Below, one piece after another: positions 1 to 6,237 of a stretch of 6,237 nt of DNA. Within the stretch, counting starts at the first letter, position 1; each line of letters begins with the position of its first letter. This DNA is from Rhodospirillales bacterium. GTDB taxonomy: Bacteria; Pseudomonadota; Alphaproteobacteria; Rhodospirillales; Casp-alpha2. A model generated the notes under the pieces. The model saw nothing but the letters and a program-made list of their open reading frames with translations, was not told the DNA's origin and made no database searches. The stretch lies in assembly GCA_018664265.1 (NCBI GenBank), contig JABJOR010000119.1, positions 1 to 6,237 on the forward strand, given 5' to 3'. The translations under genes and the position numbers were made by a program.

Positions 1-496
1 CATGCCAGCTTTGTGGGCCTTCTAAAACACGACCCTTGCCGCCAGAATCTGCTGTGGCAAAGACATCTGGACAATTTTTCAATGCTTCCCAGTTTGGCAG
101 ACCCGGGCACAGGTTGTTTTCTATGACATAATGTGGGACACCCAATTCTTCCAGGGTTGCCGCAGCATGTGTTCCAGCATCAATGACTCCACCTTTTGCC
201 ATGGCATTGTAAAATGACTTGCCAAAGGTTCCTTGCCATACTTCGTGTGATATCGTGACATCACCATTACGGATGGATTCATATACCGCTTGGGAATCAG
301 CAGGCACATATTCGACATTGTTTCCCATACTTTCAAATATCCCGCCAATGACATATGCCATCACCACCTGGCTTGACCAGTTATGTGTCGGAATAACAAT
401 TGGCTTACTTGAATCCTGTGCCATTGCCTGACTGGCAGCCGTCATCAAAAAGACTCCGAATGCCGCTGTAACCACTTTATGTATAAATTTATTCAC
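1..496 (-). CDS. Glycine betaine/TMAO-type ABC transporter substrate-binding protein (OpuAC/TmoX-like), N-terminal part
   Basis: This is the first 165 residues of a periplasmic binding protein that would deliver a quaternary amine or TMAO to an ABC importer; the C-terminal part lies beyond the left edge. I chose the GTG at 494-496 because a GGGAG ribosome-binding site lies 7 bases upstream (504-508) and the product starts with a clean signal peptide (MNKFIHKVV, hydrophobic core AAFGVFLMTAA, likely cleavage after AMA at residue 26). The mature part has the features expected of the OpuAC fold: an early aromatic segment HNWSSQ (W40), GDVTISHEVWQ (78-88, E85 and W87), GVIDAGTHAA, and CPGLPNWEALKNC (130-142) followed by FATADSGGKGR. 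The last two segments recall TmoX and related betaine binders from marine Alphaproteobacteria. C130 and C142 could form a disulfide. The gene is divergent from torR, so TorR control is plausible. Whether the ligand is TMAO, glycine betaine, choline or DMSP cannot be settled from half a protein. Confidence 0.88.
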   Translation of the reverse strand, partial: MNKFIHKVVTAAFGVFLMTAASQAMAQDSSKPIVIPTHNWSSQVVMAYVIGGIFESMGNNVEYVPADSQAVYESIRNGDVTISHEVWQGTFGKSFYNAMAKGGVIDAGTHAAATLEELGVPHYVIENNLCPGLPNWEALKNCPDVFATADSGGKGRVLEGPQSWH

Positions 497-607
497 TTTT
501 GATCTCCCTGTGTTTAGAGGCTCATCAGTAATTGCCGTATGATCACGAGCAATCATCATATGGGTCTCCATTCTGTTGGCGTAATTTCCATTTGATGTTT
601 CGTGTTT

Positions 608-631
608 TTGTTCATTCAATAAGCATTCAAT
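608..631 (+). promoter_or_regulatory. Candidate TorR site: one tor-box-like decamer plus an 11-bp-period repeat
   Basis: The decamer TTGTTCATTC (608-617) matches 7 of 10 positions of the E. coli tor box CTGTTCATAT as I recall it, including the full TGTTCAT core. It runs into two exact copies of CATTCAAT, at 613-620 and 624-631, spaced 11 bp apart, which is about one helical turn. The site lies 112-135 bp upstream of the GTG of the minus-strand binding-protein gene, so it could act as an activator or repressor site there. The assignment rests only on motif resemblance and on torR being the adjacent gene. Confidence 0.35.
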
Positions 632-750
632 GTGCAAAACATTCCCATCTCCATAAATTTTACACCGTGATTTTTGTCTATGGTGCGCTCCCTAATCCTG
701 TGGACTCTAACAACTGTGTGTGAATGACGAACGCGCGGTATGTGAAAAAT

Positions 751-780
751 TTGTTTTAAATTGTTAAATTTTGTTCATAA
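751..780 (+). promoter_or_regulatory. Three tandem tor-box-like decamers upstream of torR
   Basis: Three decamers lie end to end: TTGTTTTAAA (751-760), TTGTTAAATT (761-770) and TTGTTCATAA (771-780). All begin with TTGTT at an exact 10-bp period. The third matches the E. coli tor box CTGTTCATAT at 8 of 10 positions; the others match at 5 and 6. TorR is known in E. coli to bind direct decamer repeats upstream of torC and to bind the torR upstream region, repressing its own gene. The array ends 29 bp before the torR start codon, close enough to block transcription or translation initiation, so negative autoregulation is the likeliest role. The low complexity of the AT-rich stretch weakens the case for the first two boxes. 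Confidence 0.5.
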
Positions 781-809
781 TACGATTATTATGACCATGG
801 AGATATAAG

Positions 810-1517
810 ATGAACGATGAGCGTCACGTTCTAATCGTGGAAGATGATGAAGTTTCGAGCGCCAGGCTGGCCGGTTATATTGAAGCGGCAGGTTACCGGG
901 TTACGGAAGTTTCAGACGGGAAGAAAATGGCGGACACACTTGAAAATGATCCCGCTGATCTGATCTTGCTGGATATCAATCTTCCTGGGGAAGACGGAAT
1001 AGACCTGACCCGCCAAATACGAAGCCGCTCCAATGTTGGCATCATTCTGGTCACCGCCCGCACCGATGAAGTTGATCGTATCGTGGGCCTGGAGATCGGC
1101 GCAGACGATTACGTAACCAAACCGTTTAATCCACGAGAGCTGCTGGCTCGGGTAAAATCTTTACTCCGGCGCATACGCGCAAATCAAAATCCTGACTGGC
1201 CGATGAAACGGTTTAACGGATGGACCCTGGATAGCCGCACCAGAGCGCTTTCCAATAACAAGAATGACCGAATGCACTTGACCCGCGCCGAGTTTGAACT
1301 GCTTGATGCACTTGTTGGAAATCCTGGCATGGTGATGACGCGTGACCGGCTTTTAAACAAGATCACGCACCGCTCCTGGGACCCCACAGACCGAACCATT
1401 GATGTGTTGGTACGGCGAGTACGTCACAAAATTGAAATCAATCCGAAGAAACCTGAAATCATCAAGACGGCGCATGGAGAGGGTTACATCTTTACAGCGG
1501 AGTTAGAAGAATACTGA
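810..1517 (+). CDS. torR: TorR, OmpR/PhoB-family response regulator of the TMAO system
   Basis: This 235-residue cytoplasmic transcription factor is close to the 230 residues of E. coli TorR. Residues 1-120 are a receiver domain: acidic pocket E11, D12, D13; phospho-acceptor D55 in [13 protein letters not shown]; conserved T82; and K104 in [11 protein letters not shown]. Residues 133-230 are a winged-helix DNA-binding domain with [13 protein letters not shown], the recognition-helix region [16 protein letters not shown], and the wing [15 protein letters not shown] ribosome-binding site at 799-802 lies 7 bases before the ATG, which fixes the start. The family assignment is certain. The specific name rests on gene neighbourhood (a clear TorT and a TorT-partner kinase next door) plus general similarity to TorR. 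The last 34 bp overlap the 3' end of torS on the other strand. Phosphate would arrive from the HPt domain of TorS, and TorR would then bind tor boxes, possibly including those directly upstream of its own gene. Confidence 0.93.
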   Translation: MNDERHVLIVEDDEVSSARLAGYIEAAGYRVTEVSDGKKMADTLENDPADLILLDINLPGEDGIDLTRQIRSRSNVGIILVTARTDEVDRIVGLEIGADDYVTKPFNPRELLARVKSLLRRIRANQNPDWPMKRFNGWTLDSRTRALSNNKNDRMHLTRAEFELLDALVGNPGMVMTRDRLLNKITHRSWDPTDRTIDVLVRRVRHKIEINPKKPEIIKTAHGEGYIFTAELEEY

Positions 1518-4471
1518 TCCTTCTCTGGCGTGTTCAAACCCTCCCAGTACTCCATTAGCGCTTGTTGTGAAGTTTCGTATATAACTTGAAGTTCGGAGAA
1601 TTTAGCTGCCGTGTTTGCGATATCTTTGGTGCTGGCTAAGTCTTCCAACTGTTGTGTCTGTTCTTCCAATGCAACAAGCCCCAAGTTCATCGCGCTGCTT
1701 TTGAAATTATGTGCCAGGAAAGCAATTGAGCTCCACTCCTGGTTCATCACAGCCTGCTCCAGTTGGTCGACTTTTTGTTTCGATGATTTAAAAAACAAAT
1801 TGACAATGTGGGCACTCTTCTCTGGACCGAGGATAAGAAAATCATCCAGTAAAATCGATGTATCAAGTAAATGTCCCTCAGTTTTTTCCGATTTACCCAG
1901 ATCATGCGATATGGTCAGACCGACACGTCCATGCATTGACACCTGAGACAATATATCGGCCAAATATTCCGGTGAAATTGGTTTGCCGATAAAGGCATCC
2001 ATGCCACTATCCAAAACAGATATAACCTCGTTCTGAAAGACATGGGCTGACATAGCCACGACCGGAAGGGCACTGGCGTAATCATTATTGATTGCGCGGA
2101 TCTGGCGGGTTGCCTCGACACCATCAATGCCCGGCAAAGAAACATCCATCAGCACCACATCAAAGTATTTGCGTTTTACGAAATCAACGGCTTCCTCACC
2201 GTTTGAAGTCAGGGTGGCGTTATGGCCAAGTTTCTCTAGAAAACCACCGACCACCAGAGTGTTAACCTCATTGTCCTCGACCACTAGAACATTCAGCGAT
2301 TTCTGCCCTGATGGCAAGTTAGCAAATGAGGAATAGGAATTGACTAGCGCCTCTGGGCTGCCTTCATAAACATGTGCTGTGAAGGAAAACCTACTGCCTT
2401 TATTGAGAGTGCTTTCTACGTTTATGTTGCCACCCATGGCTTCAACAAGTTTTTTACAGATTGCAAGTCCCAGGCCCGTCCCTCCCTGTCTTCGGGAACG
2501 CTTGGAATCAGCCTGGTAGAAGGCACCAAACAGGTTTTTCTGTTTTTCAGAAGCAATACCAACCCCGGTATCAACCACCGTGAACAGCAGTGTCATATCA
2601 TCGGGAAAATTCGGCTCGGCCCTTTCAATCATTAGAGAAACAGTGCCGCAATCAGTGAAATTTAAAGCATTACCAATCAAGTTCAGCAATATCTGGCTTA
2701 TTTTACCTCTGTCTCCTTTGATGACGGGGGGCACACTATCGGCAATGCTGAATTGCAATCGAAGCCCTTTCTCAACCGCACGAAATCTCAAGACCGCCGT
2801 GATATCCTCAATCAACTGTAGTAGATCAAAGTCTGTGCGTTCCACATCAACAGTCCCTGATTCGATTTTCGAATAATCAAGAATATCGTTAAGTATCCCG
2901 AGTAAAGTCTGACCTGAAGAGCGCACCACCGCCAAACGATCGCGTTGCTTATCTGATAAAGGGTTATCGCTGAGAATGCGCAACATACCGAGAACACCAT
3001 TCATTGGGGTTCGTATTTCATGACTCATAGCAGCCAGAAATTCCGACTTGGCGCGGTTTGCATCCTCGGCGTACTCACGCGCCCGGTCATGATTTTCGAC
3101 TTCTTCCACAAGACGCACATTAATTTGTGATAACTGTTCCGTGCGATCCAGGACCTGTTGTTCCAGTTCTGTTTTGTGTTTTCTCAACTGAATTTCGGTT
3201 TTCTCGCGTTCTATCTCCAGCTCTCTTTTGGTGATCGCTTGATCTTTAAAAACCTGAACCGTTTCAGCCATATCTGACAGCTCATCCGTACCACCCGTTT
3301 GTATGGCAACATTCAGATCGCCATTAGCCAATTTCCTCATGGCCTTGGCCAGAGACATCAGGCGGCTGATCAAATTGCGCTGGACGTAGAGCCAGATAAT
3401 TAAAACGGCAACAGCAAGAATAATAAACGTTTGGAAAATTAGCGATAACGATCCAATTTCAACGGCTTTTGCAGCACCACTCTTTGCCTCTTGAGCAACG
3501 ATACGGGAATTTCCCACGAGACCTGAAACAAATTTTTTCAGCTGTTCTGATAATTTCTCGTTATCTTGCGTCATGGTGTTGATGTCTGCATTAACCGTCA
3601 GGATTTCGCGCTGCATATCAAATATGTTAACCGCATTTGGTTGATTGATATCGACCAACTGGGCTAACAGTTTTTGGCCAATTGAAAGCCGCACCGGATC
3701 AGAGATGCTTTGCACACGGCGCTTTAGAACCCGCAAATTTTCTTGATAGGTTATTTCTGACCAGTCTATCTCTTCTACACTTACTGCGCGCCCCAACTGG
3801 TTCAGCAACAATCCAATCTGAGAAGCCCGCAGACGCAACTCGAACATACGTTCCATCAAAAAAACGTCTTCTTCAATTAACCTGTCTAAAGCACTAAGGG
3901 ATTCATCAACACGGTTTTGGCTTTCTATCAACTCATAAAGGTTGGAGATAACCGCTGTAGCTCCCGAAGCAGCATTGGAAGCAAGGGTGTGAGATAATCC
4001 TGTCAGTTCTTGTGCCGAAGTTAGTGAGCGTTCAATAATTTTACGCTTTTCTTCGGAAAGGCCTATTCGGCGTGCGACTAAATCATTTTGTACATGCAGG
4101 TTTTCCTGCAATTTATCGGCAATTTTGCGTATACTTGGAAGACGGCGTTCATCCAGTCCGTAACGGGCAGTACCCGCCAGTAATGTGCGTAACTTTTCGG
4201 TTTGGCGGAATAATATTCCGGCTTCAGATTTACGCATTATTTGTGTCGTAGCATTACTCAATGACGATCCGCGAACGATGATCTGGCCTGCTATTTCTGC
4301 AACATTTCGAGCATCATCAACCAGCGGAAACGCACGTTCAACAATAGTTTCCTGTGCACGCTCAACGTTATTGAGTATCCACAATCCCACACCGACAGAT
4401 GCTAGTGACAAGGCCGTGATCCCTGCAAAAGCCGCAAATAATCTGCTAGCAATTCCAAACCGTGTAATCAT
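1484..4471 (-). CDS. torS: TorS, tripartite hybrid sensor histidine kinase (TMAO/TorT sensor)
   Basis: This inner-membrane kinase would sense TMAO through periplasmic TorT and phosphorylate TorR. I prefer the ATG at 4469-4471 (995 residues). The frame also has an in-phase TTG at 4481-4483 (999 residues); neither has a clear ribosome-binding site. Positions below count from the TTG; subtract 4 for the ATG start. Domain order: membrane segment 1 (about 14-37); long, mostly helical periplasmic sensor (about 38-343) as in TorS; membrane segment 2 (about 344-367); HAMP (368-420); coiled coil (420-478); HisKA with H488 in [11 protein letters not shown]; ATPase domain with N-box around N601/N605, G1 box DTGVGIA (638-644), FGAFYQADS and G2 box GGTGLGLA (667-674); receiver with E736/D737, D780 in LMDVSLPG, S812 and K834; HPt with H925 in [12 protein letters not shown]. 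All phosphorelay residues are present, so it should be active. It is convergent with torR (34-bp overlap) and divergent from torT. Confidence 0.94.
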   Translation of the reverse strand: MITRFGIASRLFAAFAGITALSLASVGVGLWILNNVERAQETIVERAFPLVDDARNVAEIAGQIIVRGSSLSNATTQIMRKSEAGILFRQTEKLRTLLAGTARYGLDERRLPSIRKIADKLQENLHVQNDLVARRIGLSEEKRKIIERSLTSAQELTGLSHTLASNAASGATAVISNLYELIESQNRVDESLSALDRLIEEDVFLMERMFELRLRASQIGLLLNQLGRAVSVEEIDWSEITYQENLRVLKRRVQSISDPVRLSIGQKLLAQLVDINQPNAVNIFDMQREILTVNADINTMTQDNEKLSEQLKKFVSGLVGNSRIVAQEAKSGAAKAVEIGSLSLIFQTFIILAVAVLIIWLYVQRNLISRLMSLAKAMRKLANGDLNVAIQTGGTDELSDMAETVQVFKDQAITKRELEIEREKTEIQLRKHKTELEQQVLDRTEQLSQINVRLVEEVENHDRAREYAEDANRAKSEFLAAMSHEIRTPMNGVLGMLRILSDNPLSDKQRDRLAVVRSSGQTLLGILNDILDYSKIESGTVDVERTDFDLLQLIEDITAVLRFRAVEKGLRLQFSIADSVPPVIKGDRGKISQILLNLIGNALNFTDCGTVSLMIERAEPNFPDDMTLLFTVVDTGVGIASEKQKNLFGAFYQADSKRSRRQGGTGLGLAICKKLVEAMGGNINVESTLNKGSRFSFTAHVYEGSPEALVNSYSSFANLPSGQKSLNVLVVEDNEVNTLVVGGFLEKLGHNATLTSNGEEAVDFVKRKYFDVVLMDVSLPGIDGVEATRQIRAINNDYASALPVVAMSAHVFQNEVISVLDSGMDAFIGKPISPEYLADILSQVSMHGRVGLTISHDLGKSEKTEGHLLDTSILLDDFLILGPEKSAHIVNLFFKSSKQKVDQLEQAVMNQEWSSIAFLAHNFKSSAMNLGLVALEEQTQQLEDLASTKDIANTAAKFSELQVIYETSQQALMEYWEGLNTPEKDQYSSNSAVKM

Positions 4472-4518
4472 CAATCTATGCAATCCGTTGTTGGCAATCC
4501 TGATTAATATATATCATT
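4472..4518. promoter_or_regulatory. Short divergent torS/torT promoter region
   Basis: Only 47 bp separate the preferred torS ATG from the outermost torT ATG, so both promoters must overlap each other or the genes. On the plus strand TTGTTG (4488-4493) followed 16 bp later by TATATC (4510-4515) is a weak -35/-10 candidate. If real, transcription would begin near 4522, inside the longest torT reading frame, and would favour a downstream torT start. On the minus strand GGATTG occurs twice. No full TGTTCAT tor-box core is present; TTGTTGGCAA (4488-4497) shares only the TTGTT start with the torR decamers. Confidence 0.35.
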
Positions 4519-5640
4519 ATGGAACTTATGCAGAAACACTATCGATTAAATATTGTGAAACACCCGTTCATGAGGCCCGTTACGCGGGTTCTATGTCTCG
4601 CCCTTATCGTAATTGGATTGTATCTTCCCTCGCATGTATCCAGTGATACGCCGACATGGGATCTGGAAACCTGGGCTATACCCTTTGATTATTCAAGCCC
4701 AACACAAGCTATTAAATACCAACCTCTTGATACTGCTTCAAAGAAGTGGCGTATCTGCGCCTCCTATCCACACCTGAAGGACTCTTACTGGCTCAGCGTC
4801 AATTACGGTATGGTCGAAGAAGCCAAACGACTGGGGGTTGCCTTGCAGGTTGTCGAGGCCGGCGGGTATCCAAACCTGCAACGCCAAATTAATCAAATTA
4901 CAGCGTGCAGCGCCAATAGCACGGATATTTTAATTGTTGGCACTGTCAGCTTTGATGGGTTAAGTGAGACAATTTTGCAGATTACAGAAAACATCCCGGT
5001 GGTCTCTGTTGTGAACGATATTGCCGATCCTGGCATTGCTGCCAAGGTCGGCGTTTCGTGGACCACCATGGGCCAAATAATCGGACAGCATCTGGCGAAG
5101 CTTCATCCCATTGGCAGTCCGACAATCAAAGTTGCATGGTTTCCCGGCCCCGAAACATCCGGTTGGGTTCCTTTCGTTGAAAAAGGTTTTCGCAGTGCAT
5201 TACGGAAAAGCTCGGCTGAGATTGTTGTTACCAAATATGGTGACACCGGGAAAGAAATTCAGTTAATCCTGATAGAAGAGGCACTGGAGGAAAGGCCGGA
5301 CATCGATATTATTGTCGGCAGCGCCGTTACCGCTGAAGCCGCCGTGAGCGTTCTCCGGGACCAACAGCTAACCGAACAGATCCATATTCTGGCAGATTAT
5401 TACACCCATGCCGTATACCGTGGCATCAAACGCAATCGGATAATTGCTGCGCCGACGGACTTTCCTGTGATGCAGGGACGCATGGGAATTGAACAAGCTG
5501 TGCGGGTACTTGAAGGCAAATTGATTGTAAAACACGCAGGGCCAGCGATTAAGTTGGTCGATATTCATAATGTTGATGAAATTGGCTCAAGTGAATCCCT
5601 TGCTCCGGCCATGTTTACACCAACATTTATTGTAAAATAA
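4519..5640 (+). CDS. torT: TorT, periplasmic TMAO-binding protein partnering TorS
   Basis: This exported periplasmic-binding-protein-fold protein binds TMAO and presents the signal to TorS. Characteristic TorT segments as I recall them from E. coli are preserved: SYPHLKDSYWLSVNYGMVEE (82-101), VVEAGGYPN (111-119), VGVSWTTMG (177-185), DIIVGSAVTAEAA (263-275), HAVYRGIKRN (297-306), APTDFPVMQGR (311-321) and the terminal ESLAPAMFTPTFIVK (359-373). Tyr90 and Trp91 sit in the segment that contributes to the aromatic ligand pocket. The frame allows three starts: 4519 (given here, 373 residues), 4528 with a weak GGA upstream, and 4570. The last yields a textbook signal peptide (MRPVTRV, hydrophobic LCLALIVIGLYL, cleavage near VSS) and a 356-residue precursor, near the 342 of E. 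coli TorT. I favour 4570 on protein grounds, but no strong ribosome-binding site decides it. The gene is divergent from torS, the torS-torT arrangement I recall from E. coli. Confidence 0.93.
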   Translation: MELMQKHYRLNIVKHPFMRPVTRVLCLALIVIGLYLPSHVSSDTPTWDLETWAIPFDYSSPTQAIKYQPLDTASKKWRICASYPHLKDSYWLSVNYGMVEEAKRLGVALQVVEAGGYPNLQRQINQITACSANSTDILIVGTVSFDGLSETILQITENIPVVSVVNDIADPGIAAKVGVSWTTMGQIIGQHLAKLHPIGSPTIKVAWFPGPETSGWVPFVEKGFRSALRKSSAEIVVTKYGDTGKEIQLILIEEALEERPDIDIIVGSAVTAEAAVSVLRDQQLTEQIHILADYYTHAVYRGIKRNRIIAAPTDFPVMQGRMGIEQAVRVLEGKLIVKHAGPAIKLVDIHNVDEIGSSESLAPAMFTPTFIVK

Positions 5641-5840
5641 CGCGCACCACCATCAAAACTGGTAACTCTCGCTCTTTCAAGAGAGCAGTGTCAGATCAGA
5701 TCGGAACTAATACAAATGAATGTCTCTGAACAAAACTTTGATCCCTCATAATTTCAGTAGATTATGCTTACAAGCAGACCAAGATCTATACCTGGACTCT
5801 ATTAGCATTGCGAAATAATGTCTGCTTTACATAATATTCT
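5641..5840. other. Non-coding stretch between torT and the insertion sequence
   Basis: I see no gene in this 200-bp AT-rich stretch. A small hairpin (GCTCT at 5671-5675 with AGAGC at 5682-5686) lies about 30 bp after the torT stop but has no T-run, so it is at best a weak terminator. Two tandem decamers resembling tor boxes occur on the minus strand at 5714-5733 (listed separately). The right limit is only approximate because the end of the IS cannot be fixed from one side. Confidence 0.5.
5714..5733 (-). promoter_or_regulatory. Possible pair of tor-box-like decamers downstream of torT
   Basis: Read on the minus strand, TTGTTCAGAG (5733-5724) is followed immediately by ACATTCATTT (5723-5714). 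They match the E. coli tor box CTGTTCATAT at 7 and 6 of 10 positions. The first lies in TTTTGTTCAG, one base different from the TTTTGTTCAT found twice upstream of torR. The pair is about 75 bp past torT. It could serve a promoter whose gene has been separated by the IS to the right, or it could be chance in AT-rich DNA. Confidence 0.2.
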
Positions 5841-5915
5841 GTTGCAAAACTCGTGCTTGATTGAATCTTGAGAACGTGATTCCATTTTTCTGACGATATT
5901 CAGGAGGACGGAACA

Positions 5916-6237
5916 ATGATGGGTCGGTTGGAGAGTGATCAGGATCAATTTTTCTACAACTTCTGCCTTGATGACGTTGTTCCCGTCGATCATCTGGTAC
6001 GCCGGATTGATGCAGTTCTCGATCTAAGCTGGTTGCACGAAGAATTGGCCCCCTATTACAGTCATACGGGCCGTCCCTTGATTGATCCTGAGCTCCTCTC
6101 GGGCATGTAAACATGCCCTGCCGGCAACGGATGATGCGGATGCTGATTATCGGTTATGTCTTCGCCATTCGCTCGGAATGCCAGCTGTGTTCAGAGGTTC
6201 AGGTCAATCTGGCGTATCGCTGGTTTTGCCGTTTGGG
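5916..6237 (+). pseudogene. IS1182/IS5-type transposase, N-terminal DUF772 region, frame-disrupted and cut by the window edge
   Basis: The ATG at 5916 follows AGGAGG (5902-5907) by 8 bases. The first 60 codons read as a typical transposase N-terminus: MMGRLESDQDQFFYNFCLDD, then VVPVDHLVRRIDAVLDLSWL, then GRPLIDPEL. Family members then continue with a segment like MIRMLIVGYVFGIRSER. Here the frame instead enters a 35-bp block (6096-6130) and stops at TAA 6108-6110. The expected continuation resumes exactly at 6131, two bases out of phase: MMRMLIIGYVFAIRSE, then LCSEVQVNLAYRWFCRL to the edge. Removing the block rejoins PEL to MMRML seamlessly, so this is an insertion into a once intact gene. 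The catalytic DDE residues lie downstream of the window. The family (PF05598-type N-terminus, DDE transposase) is recognised from recalled sequence; IS1182 is more likely than IS5 proper. The product is unlikely to be functional unless a frameshift bypasses the block. Confidence 0.8.
6101..6118. repeat. 18-bp palindrome inside the block that breaks the transposase
   Basis: GGGCATGT (6101-6108) and ACATGCCC (6111-6118) are perfect inverted 8-bp arms around a central AA. The TAA that ends the first reading frame spans the left arm and the centre (6108-6110). The palindrome sits within the 35-bp insertion (6096-6130). It has no T-run, so it is not a standard terminator. It could be the fused inverted ends or excision scar of another element, or a recombinase target. 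I do not recognise it. Confidence 0.6.

Larger units (their letters stand above)
497..809. other. Divergent intergenic region between the binding-protein gene and torR
   Basis: This 313-bp stretch separates two divergent genes and must hold both their promoters. It is AT-rich, most strongly in the last 70 bases. It contains three tandem TTGTT decamers next to torR, a further TGTTCAT site, and an 8-bp direct repeat further left (listed separately). The 10-mer TTTTGTTCAT occurs twice on the plus strand, at 606-615 and 769-778. I could not fix a convincing -10/-35 pair for either gene. For torR, TTGTTA at 761-766 with GATTAT at 784-789 (17-bp spacer) is a weak candidate, and it would overlap the decamers, as expected for autoregulation. 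A 63-codon open frame at 532-723 has no ribosome-binding site or recognisable protein features and is not taken as a gene. Confidence 0.7.
5841..6237 (+). mobile_element. Insertion sequence, IS1182/IS5-like, left part (right end outside window)
   Basis: The transposase reading frame from 5916 and its strong AGGAGG ribosome-binding site mark an insertion sequence whose left end must lie between the torT stop and 5900. I place it near 5841, but the terminal inverted repeat cannot be confirmed because the right end is beyond the window. Inside the presumed leader, GAATC (5863-5867) and GATTC (5878-5882) form an inverted repeat with a 10-bp spacer. The element lies 3' of torT and interrupts no visible gene here. 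Confidence 0.45.

Noticed and set aside
121..354. Minus-strand 77-codon open frame
   Set aside because: It is an alternative frame of the binding-protein gene, whose true frame runs unbroken from the GTG at 496 to the left edge with a signal peptide and family motifs.
532..723. 63-codon plus-strand open frame in the intergenic region
   Set aside because: It has no ribosome-binding site, no recognisable domain and an odd composition, and it spans the region where both divergent promoters must lie.
746..772. Inverted repeat AAAATTT/AAATTTT upstream of torR as an operator
   Set aside because: It is AT-only and low complexity, and the tandem TTGTT decamers explain the same bases better.
4481..4483. 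TTG as the torS start codon
   Set aside because: It adds only four residues, lacks a clear ribosome-binding site, and an in-frame ATG lies 12 bases downstream just before the first membrane segment; it is kept only as an alternative.
5671..5686. Hairpin GCTCT/AGAGC after torT as a rho-independent terminator
   Set aside because: The stem is only 5 bp, with a 6-base loop and no following T-run, so it does not meet the usual pattern.
5827..6114. Minus-strand 95-codon open frame (and a 63-codon one at 5802-5993)
   Set aside because: Both lie opposite the transposase N-terminus, which has a strong ribosome-binding site and a clear family match; they are shadow frames.
1..6237. CRISPR arrays, tRNA, rRNA, riboswitches, toxin-antitoxin or phage-defence genes
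   Set aside because: I looked on both strands and saw no repeat-spacer pattern, cloverleaf or recognisable gene of these kinds.

Overview
The window looks like a marine-type alphaproteobacterial chromosome segment. The base composition is moderate (GC in the high 40s by eye). It carries a trimethylamine N-oxide (TMAO) sensing system of the Tor type, a TmoX/OpuAC-like osmolyte-binding protein, and an IS transposase of a type common in that class. The taxon is inferred from gene content; nothing in the sequence is diagnostic.

Layout from left to right. Positions 1-496 (minus) hold the N-terminal 165 residues of a secreted substrate-binding protein of the glycine betaine/TMAO (OpuAC, TmoX-like) ABC importer class; the gene runs off the left edge. 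A 313-bp divergent intergenic region (497-809) follows, with several tor-box-like decamers. Next come torR (810-1517, plus; OmpR-type response regulator), torS (1484-4471, minus; tripartite hybrid histidine kinase) and torT (4519-5640, plus; periplasmic TMAO-binding protein). torR and torS converge and overlap by 34 bp. torS and torT diverge from a very short gap. The stretch 5641 to about 5840 is non-coding. The right end, from roughly 5840, is the start of an insertion sequence. Its transposase N-terminus is intact up to 6095, is then broken by a 35-bp palindrome-containing insertion, and resumes in another frame to the window edge.

How the genes fit together. By analogy with E. coli and Vibrio TorTSR, TorT binds TMAO in the periplasm and engages the periplasmic part of TorS. 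TorS then passes phosphate from its transmitter His through its receiver Asp and HPt His to Asp55 of TorR, which binds tandem decameric tor boxes. No TMAO reductase genes (torCAD) are present here. The divergent neighbour of torR is instead a putative TMAO/betaine uptake protein, and tor-box-like decamers lie on both sides of the shared intergenic region. The main hypothesis is that this Tor system controls TMAO/betaine import, possibly with or instead of respiration. That link rests on gene order and motif resemblance and is untested.
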